A stretch of 64,000 nt of DNA from Longitalea arenae. Lineage in GTDB: Bacteria; Bacteroidota; Bacteroidia; Chitinophagales; Chitinophagaceae. The position numbers and the translations under genes were made by a program. This document shows positions 58,854 to 64,000 of this stretch, piece by piece. The DNA is taken from contig NZ_JAFFJX010000015.1 of the NCBI RefSeq assembly GCF_016924755.1, forward strand, positions 62,001 through 126,000. Direction: 5' to 3'. Within the stretch, counting starts at the first letter, position 1; every line of letters starts with the position of its first letter. The notes under the pieces were generated by a model that saw only the letters and a program-made list of their open reading frames with translations, did not search any database and was not told the DNA's origin.

Positions 58854-59160
58854 CGTTTTTGGTTTGTACGGTTCCTGGCGCTAATCTATCATAGGATACA
58901 TAGGATAACGCTCAACAGGGCCGGGTAATTGCACTTTTAGGATAAATTTTGCCAATGAAGATAGTAACTTTGGGGCATCAGTGCAAGAACCTGCAACAAC
59001 CTTTTGTTTTCACGCGATAAGATCGCATTGCCATTTGACTTTCTTCCTGGAAATAGTCCCGTAAATAATTTTTTTCAGGAGCAACACAATAAATTGCAAG
59101 TCGTTTTTTGCACGGGACCCGCGCTGTTTTCCCTGGCGGGGAAAATGTGAATATCTGCTG
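58854..59160. other. Gene-free region
   Basis: About 300 bases between two leftward genes. I see neither hairpin terminator nor repeat array; only weakly AT-rich sequence. Confidence 0.5.
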
Positions 59161-61182
59161 CTACCGGAGAAGCACCGTAGTTCCCCGTTTGGTTATCTTC
59201 TCGCCGGTATCCATCAATGTATACTGAAGCATCCACACAAATACGCCGGTTGATTGCATCGCTCCGTTGATCCGGCCATCCCATTTTTTCGTCCAATTAT
59301 TGGTGCTGAATACTAACTGCCCATAGCGGTTATAGACATTGAATTTCAGATCTGTGGCTTTCCAGGCGTTCAGCGGGTACAGGTAGTCGTTCTTTCCATC
59401 GCCATTTGGGGTAAATGCATTGGGCACATCGATGATACAGCTGTTCACCACTTTCATTTGGTAAACGGCCGTATCAAAACAATGGATATTGTTCTCAACG
59501 ATCAGCCGGATATTATAAATTCTGGATCCTATGGCAACGGGCGGATAGGATTCAGGCAGCGGATTTTGCAGGCTGCTGCCATTGCCATTACCGAAATCCC
59601 AGTTCCAGGAAATGATCTTGCCGATACTGCTATCGGTAAAGACGGCTTTGTCCCGCGGGCACAATATTTCCGGGTACAGAAAATGGGCTTCCATGTAATT
59701 ATCGAGTAGTACGGTAGAAGCCACCGTGTCTTTACATACACCATTCGATACGACGAGGGTGATCTGTTTGGGCCCAAACCTGTTGAAGATGTGTTGGGGA
59801 TTCTGCAAAGTACTGCTGCCTTCATTATTAAAATTCCAGTTCCATTGGTTTACTCCATTGTTGGCGTGGTGCCGGAAATTCACGGTGTCTTCTTTACAGC
59901 CATATAACAGTTCGTGGGTAAAATCGGCGTTTACGGTGTCGACGGTAGCAAAAGGAACAGCAGCACCGGCAGGCGTTTGTTGTCCGCATTCATCAATGAT
60001 GGTATTGCCATCATCACCGCGCCGTAAATGCACCTGGTAATTACCTGCAGTTTGGATAGGAGCAGATAATTGTACAAAAATAGAGGTGGTGACCCCATTT
60101 ACGCAATGGCCGGAAGCGCCGGTAACCGTAACGGGCGTTGAACCGGTAACGGTAAAATCACTGCCATTGGCAGCGATGGAACTACAGTTGATGGGCCTGC
60201 GAAAAACAAGCTCCAGCTTGTCGGGGGCGCAGGCTACCGGTTTCATGTCGTTCATAGGCGTGGGTTGCACCGGATCAACAATCACGGCGATATTATCGCC
60301 TACCGGTACGCTATTGTCGCAATTGTCAAGCAGGGTATTGTTATCGGTGCCATTTTTTACGCTGATGGTATAATTACCAGGTGGCAATGCATTGCTCATG
60401 GTGAGCACTACAGTGTCCATATCAAAACTATTGCTGCAGCCAAGGCCCCGGGCCGAAACGATGGTTGCCGCGGCCGGTGACAAGATAAAATCGCTGGCAT
60501 TGGTGGCGAGGCTGCTGCACTTGATCTTTTTATTCATGATGACGGTTACTGTAACGCCGCCGCAACCTGCGATGCTTTTGGCGATCTTCGGCATCTGCGG
60601 GTCGGTGATCACTGCGGTACCCCCGCCAAATGAAAGTTTATAACCGAACTGGTTATCGGAAAAATGGCTGACCAGTAACAGGTAGGTATGTCCTTCCAGG
60701 ATAGTAGGCATGGTGCTGAAGGAGTTCAGGTTATCTCTGGGATCAGAGGCGCATTGGATGAAGCTCACGCCTGCGTTGGATGCGCCGGTTACACCAAAGG
60801 TACCAGCCCAGTTGCCGGTAACGATGAGCGAGGAATTGGTAAATACATCATTGGGATTACGGCCGGTAATGTCGTATAACATCCAGTCGTAATCGTCGTC
60901 GCGGTTATTGGGAGTGACCAGGAAACCCAGGGTGCCGGTCTTATAACAGGTAAATTTATACCAGAAAGGATTTTTGTCGGCATAAGCCGCGCCATCGCCG
61001 GTACAACCGGGAACGGTAAGCGTATGGGAAGAACAAATGGGTACATTCGATTGCGCGAACGTATCCAGGGCGCAGACTGGAAAGGCAGTAGATGGCGTTT
61101 GGCCCAGGGTTGTACAGTTCTGAGCCAATAGGCGGCTACATAGCATCATCAGTATTAGCAGCCCGGAAAATCTCATATGCAT
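59161..61182 (-). CDS. Type IX secretion cargo with PKD domain and gliding-type C-terminal domain
   Basis: 673 residues (a second ATG lies two codons in). Signal peptide MHMRFSGLLILMMLCSRLLAQ. The N-terminal half has an exported module with YKFTCYKTGTLGFLVTPNNRDDDYDWMLYD, then two SbsA/Ig-like repeats (MNKKIKCSSLATNASDFILS; FRRPINCSSIAANGSDFTVT). A PKD domain follows (NQWNWNFNNEGSSTLQNPQHIF; SWNWDFGNGNGSSLQNPLPE), and VPNAFTPNGDGKNDYLYPLN ... WDGRINGA is the CHU_C sorting signal. It is a likely surface protein using the type IX route; no PorP gene adjoins it. Confidence 0.88.
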   Translation of the reverse strand: MHMRFSGLLILMMLCSRLLAQNCTTLGQTPSTAFPVCALDTFAQSNVPICSSHTLTVPGCTGDGAAYADKNPFWYKFTCYKTGTLGFLVTPNNRDDDYDWMLYDITGRNPNDVFTNSSLIVTGNWAGTFGVTGASNAGVSFIQCASDPRDNLNSFSTMPTILEGHTYLLLVSHFSDNQFGYKLSFGGGTAVITDPQMPKIAKSIAGCGGVTVTVIMNKKIKCSSLATNASDFILSPAAATIVSARGLGCSNSFDMDTVVLTMSNALPPGNYTISVKNGTDNNTLLDNCDNSVPVGDNIAVIVDPVQPTPMNDMKPVACAPDKLELVFRRPINCSSIAANGSDFTVTGSTPVTVTGASGHCVNGVTTSIFVQLSAPIQTAGNYQVHLRRGDDGNTIIDECGQQTPAGAAVPFATVDTVNADFTHELLYGCKEDTVNFRHHANNGVNQWNWNFNNEGSSTLQNPQHIFNRFGPKQITLVVSNGVCKDTVASTVLLDNYMEAHFLYPEILCPRDKAVFTDSSIGKIISWNWDFGNGNGSSLQNPLPESYPPVAIGSRIYNIRLIVENNIHCFDTAVYQMKVVNSCIIDVPNAFTPNGDGKNDYLYPLNAWKATDLKFNVYNRYGQLVFSTNNWTKKWDGRINGAMQSTGVFVWMLQYTLMDTGEKITKRGTTVLLR

Positions 61183-61273
61183 AGGTCATTTGACTCGAAA
61201 AAAGCCGGTAACGTTGCAAAAGCTTGAAATATTGGCGACTGGCGGTTAATGAATTACAATTATCAACGCCAGA

Positions 61274-62041
61274 TCACCATAATGGGGGTGTTTTAAAAAA
61301 ATCATGTGGCGTCTGCCCGGTAAAGGCCCTGAAGTCCTTGATAAAATGCGCCTGGTCGTAATAACCTGCTGAATAGGCTGCATCTGTAAGGTTAACGCGG
61401 GATGAATAATTTTCGATCAGGTTTTTTAACCGGATGATAGCGGCAAAATGTTTGGGCGAGGTGCCGGTGATCTTCCGGAATCTTTTTTCAAAAGGATCGC
61501 GGCTGATGGGCAGTGCTGAAAGAATTTCTTTTATTTTAATATTTCCTTTCGCTTCTTTGATCTGGTGGATGGCTTCGTTCACCAGCAGGTCAAATGATGT
61601 TTTTTTTAATTCAGACAACAGGAACTGTTCTACCATGCTTATGCGTTGCTGGTTATTATCAGCTGCCGCCAGCTGTTCTTCCAGGGCATTCACTTTTGAA
61701 CGGTGAATAAGATTGTCCAGCGAGGTGCTGATACTGCCCAGTTCATGCAGGGGTTCCTTGAAAAAAGCAGCGGCCCCGCCTTCCTTGAATATCACCAGCA
61801 GGTTGGCGGAATTTTGTGCATAGTCTACCAGGCGGCTCGACTCCCGGATGCCGCTGATCACCGAGACGGGGAAATCGTGCACAATGCCATTATCGGAATA
61901 AGAGACCTGTCCCCGCAGCCTGAAGGCAATTACAATGGAGGTATCGGGTAAGATCCGGTTCACCATCCCCTGCTCATATTCAATGAACAGGAAATGTTTG
62001 ATATATGGTTGCAGCAGTGGAGAGGGAAGATACAATTCCAT
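61274..62041 (-). CDS. AraC-family transcriptional regulator
   Basis: 255 residues. The C-terminal two HTHs are clear: IKIKEILSALPISRDPFEKRFRKITGTSPKHFAAIIRL, then YSSRVNLTDAAYSAGYYDQAHFIKDFRAFTGQTPHDF. The N-terminal 140 residues (MELYLPSPLLQPYIKHFLFIEYE) form a DUF6597-like sensor of unknown ligand. The DUF2306 membrane protein gene lies 57 bases upstream in the same direction and may be its partner or target. Confidence 0.9.
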   Translation of the reverse strand: MELYLPSPLLQPYIKHFLFIEYEQGMVNRILPDTSIVIAFRLRGQVSYSDNGIVHDFPVSVISGIRESSRLVDYAQNSANLLVIFKEGGAAAFFKEPLHELGSISTSLDNLIHRSKVNALEEQLAAADNNQQRISMVEQFLLSELKKTSFDLLVNEAIHQIKEAKGNIKIKEILSALPISRDPFEKRFRKITGTSPKHFAAIIRLKNLIENYSSRVNLTDAAYSAGYYDQAHFIKDFRAFTGQTPHDFFKTPPLW

Positions 62042-62098
62042 ACTTTCCGGATTTGGGGTATAAATTTACGAACCTTCTATACTAAAAATGGCAGGCTG

Positions 62099-62722
62099 TT
62101 ACATCTTATTGCCGTTCTTTCTGATCAGCCATTCAACAATAAGCAGGTTGGGTATAAACCCCAGCCACGCAACGATCATATATGCGTTCAGCGGGCGGAG
62201 ATGGAACAGTGCAATGAGCAACCACTTCCATGCCCGCAAGGTTAAAGCAGACAATGTTAATGCATAACTGCGCATCATCCATTCTTTATGGGCATCGAAC
62301 TGCCGTGCCATTGCTGTTTGCCATCCTTTGGCAGTTGTTACGATCCACAAAATAGACAGCACCGTAAAGGCCAACCGCGAAGAGATGCCTCCGTTGGCCA
62401 GTAAAGCCATAATAAAGGCAGCTGGGCCTGTTATAAATAGAATATCAATGATGTATATTTTACCGACGAACCGGTGAACCTGCTTATAGTTCGATAGAAG
62501 GTAGCCTGAGAACTGAGTAAATCCGGCGATCAATACGAACATCGAGGTAAAGACGTGCACAAAAAAAGCGATACGCCAGGGCATAATGTCAATGAACTCC
62601 TGCTTGATCTGTAAAAAACCGGCGTTTGTACGAATAGGTATGTATTGCAGGGTTATTTCGAGCATAAGCGCCGAAAAAAAAGCCAGTACCAACAACAAAA
62701 GGTAGTTGCCATAAACACGCAT
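62099..62722 (-). CDS. DUF2306 membrane protein
   Basis: 207 residues from ATG 62720-62722 with about six membrane helices. The family hallmarks are GFTQFSGYLLSNYKQVHRFVGKIYI, with a conserved histidine, and AHKEWMMRSYALTLSALTLR, with another; a haem or quinone role has been guessed for similar four-helix membrane proteins but is not established. It is probably co-transcribed with the AraC regulator that follows. A more upstream TTG start (62758) is less likely. Confidence 0.8.
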   Translation of the reverse strand: MRVYGNYLLLLVLAFFSALMLEITLQYIPIRTNAGFLQIKQEFIDIMPWRIAFFVHVFTSMFVLIAGFTQFSGYLLSNYKQVHRFVGKIYIIDILFITGPAAFIMALLANGGISSRLAFTVLSILWIVTTAKGWQTAMARQFDAHKEWMMRSYALTLSALTLRAWKWLLIALFHLRPLNAYMIVAWLGFIPNLLIVEWLIRKNGNKM

Positions 62723-62813
62723 GGCAATAAAAATAACAAATAGCGGTTTGTTTGTCAACCCATTTTAAGGAAAGAGGGAAAATGACTATTTTGTTTTTTA
62801 AAATCAAAATCGA

Positions 62814-63605
62814 ATGACCCCTTCAAAACTGATATTTGTAGCCCTGATCCTTTGTGGCAGCTTAGCCGCCTGTAAAGAAAAGCCTGCTGAAAAGCCAGAT
62901 ACGACGAAATCCGACGATGTGCAAATACTTTCTCAACATGTTACTTCTATCACCGGCAGCTGGACTGGCCTGTTTGAACCCGACCACCAAACATTTTTAC
63001 TTGATAAAACAGGGGATTCTGTGCCGGTTTCAGCAAATAAGATAACCCTGTTCATTACAAACCTTTCGCGTGGTAAGATCAGCGGTTATAGTGTATGTGC
63101 GGGAAATGAACGCCCTTTCTCGGGCATGTATGAAGAAGAGGAGGGAGGCGATAAATTGAAAGTGAGCATGCAGGAACCAGGTGATAATAAGTATGATGGC
63201 GTATTTGATCTGGTGATTTCGAAAAGAGAACGTACGCTTACTGGTAAATGGACACCCTTTAACAAGACCCTCGTTGGCCGCCATTACACCCTGAGAAGGA
63301 AGAATTTTACATATAATGCAACATCAGGCATGCACCCCGAAGCTTCCATGCGGTTGTTGACGGCAGATGATGTAAATAATGCGTATAAAGAGGAGCTGCG
63401 GTATATGCGAAACGAAATATATGCCCGCCATGGGTATTCATTTAAATTACGTGAAACCCGCGAAATGTTTGAAGATCAGGCTTGGTATATGCCTGTATCA
63501 AACGATGTGCGCACCAAATTATCCGCCATTGAGGTAAAGAACGAAAAGTTGATCAAGAGCTTTGAAAAATACGCCGAAGAGTCTTACGACGATTATGGAC
63601 GTTAG
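62814..63605 (+). CDS. YARHG-domain lipoprotein
   Basis: 263 residues with lipobox LAAC (C20) and KEKPAEKPD after it. The middle (ITGSWTGLFEPDHQTFLLDK ... LTGKWTPFNKTLVGRHYTLRR) is a small beta-barrel-like unit. The C-terminal YARHG domain has LRYMRNEIYARHGYSFKLRE and MFEDQAWYMPVSNDV, including its name motif. The domain is exported and of unknown function. The gene is divergent from the DUF2306 gene. Confidence 0.88.
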   Translation: MTPSKLIFVALILCGSLAACKEKPAEKPDTTKSDDVQILSQHVTSITGSWTGLFEPDHQTFLLDKTGDSVPVSANKITLFITNLSRGKISGYSVCAGNERPFSGMYEEEEGGDKLKVSMQEPGDNKYDGVFDLVISKRERTLTGKWTPFNKTLVGRHYTLRRKNFTYNATSGMHPEASMRLLTADDVNNAYKEELRYMRNEIYARHGYSFKLRETREMFEDQAWYMPVSNDVRTKLSAIEVKNEKLIKSFEKYAEESYDDYGR

Positions 63606-63669
63606 ACATTGCTTACCCATTACCGCTTATCTGCCGGTAATGGGTTCTCTTTTTTAGCTCTACTCCTCG

Positions 63670-64000
63670 TCACAACGGTATCGTCACCTGCAGGCGGCAC
63701 CCCTGGCCGGGCGATGATTGCAAATCCACTTTGCCATTGTACAGCAGGGTTCTGTCGTAAATGTTGCGCAAACCGATGCCCTTGGTTTTCTTCAGCGGAT
63801 CAAAACCTACCCCATCATCTTCCACCTCGAGCGAAACACCGAACCCGCAATAGTTAAGCCGGATGGTTACATGCGCCGCTTTGCTGTATTGAATGATATT
63901 TTTCAACTGCTCCTGAACAATGCGGTAAAGCGCTATTTTTTTGCCTTCGGAAATGTCTTCTATATGCTGTTTGTCGTACAGGAACCGGATGCGGAACCTG
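63670..64000 (-). CDS. Sensor histidine kinase, C-terminal ATPase part (cut by window edge)
   Basis: About 110 residues of a leftward gene that enters from the right edge; it has no start in the window. The HATPase_c domain is complete: N-box ALYRIVQEQLKNIIQYSKA, G1 box DDGVGFDP, G2 box KGIGLRNIYDR and the closing GQGCRLQVTIPL. The order and GIGLRNIYDR fit the NarL/LuxR-linked (HisKA_3) kinases. Partner regulator unknown. Confidence 0.88.
   Translation of the reverse strand, partial: RFRIRFLYDKQHIEDISEGKKIALYRIVQEQLKNIIQYSKAAHVTIRLNYCGFGVSLEVEDDGVGFDPLKKTKGIGLRNIYDRTLLYNGKVDLQSSPGQGCRLQVTIPL

Overview
The window reads as a chromosomal segment of a Bacteroidota bacterium, most likely family Chitinophagaceae (Niastella/Chitinophaga-like). 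The grounds are a SusC/SusD pair driven by an ECF sigma/FecR anti-sigma pair, two proteins with type IX secretion (gliding-type) C-terminal domains next to a PorP/SprF protein, a DUF6266 protein, futalosine-pathway MqnE, many lipoproteins, and Bacteroidota-type promoters (TAnnTTTG at -7). No tools were run; family calls come from motifs read by eye.

Layout. 1-9.3 kb is housekeeping: the start of SecD(F) (cut by the window edge), an aspartate-type aminotransferase, a metallo-beta-lactamase-fold protein, the leftward run nusB, DUF1573 lipoprotein, yajC, coaE, then groES-groEL. 9.4-15.7 kb is more accessory: a secreted unknown, a DUF6266 protein, a 700-base gene-less stretch of phased repeats, a protein with a duplicated HTH-like unit, a DUF1080 protein, a DUF985 cupin and an HU-CCDC81-like membrane protein. 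16-38.4 kb holds an FKBP lipoprotein, L-serine dehydratase, MqnE, a CNT nucleoside transporter, two thioredoxins, DnaE, an NlpC/P60 protein, an orphan HATPase remnant, a flippase, an M1 peptidase, a peptide-binding lipoprotein, MsrA, a small Cox1-motif membrane protein, a MutS2 without Smr and a CBS protein. 38.6-48.4 kb has a lipoprotein, tRNA-Ser(CGA) with a structured repeat, and the sigma/anti-sigma/SusC/SusD locus. 48.5-64 kb has DusB, a GAF-type protein, a Tat-exported phospholipase C, the T9SS cargo and PorP genes, an AraC regulator, a DUF2306 protein, a YARHG lipoprotein and the end of a sensor kinase (cut by the edge).

The most striking signal is not a gene. At least a dozen intergenic regions consist of tandem words of 7 or 8 bases, mostly laid out as two inverted arms around a short centre. 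They repeatedly begin at, or contain, the stop codon of a neighbouring gene (nusB, DUF1573, groES, HU-like, 111-aa membrane protein, CNT transporter, NlpC/P60, HATPase, M1 peptidase, peptide-binding protein/MsrA, 287-aa protein, mutS2). The word differs between loci while period and architecture persist. Other non-coding structures include a two-hairpin terminator shared by yajC and groEL, an inverted/direct repeat cassette attached to tRNA-Ser, and helically phased 10-11-base repeats at 10.9-11.4 kb. I see no CRISPR array, insertion sequence, prophage or rRNA.
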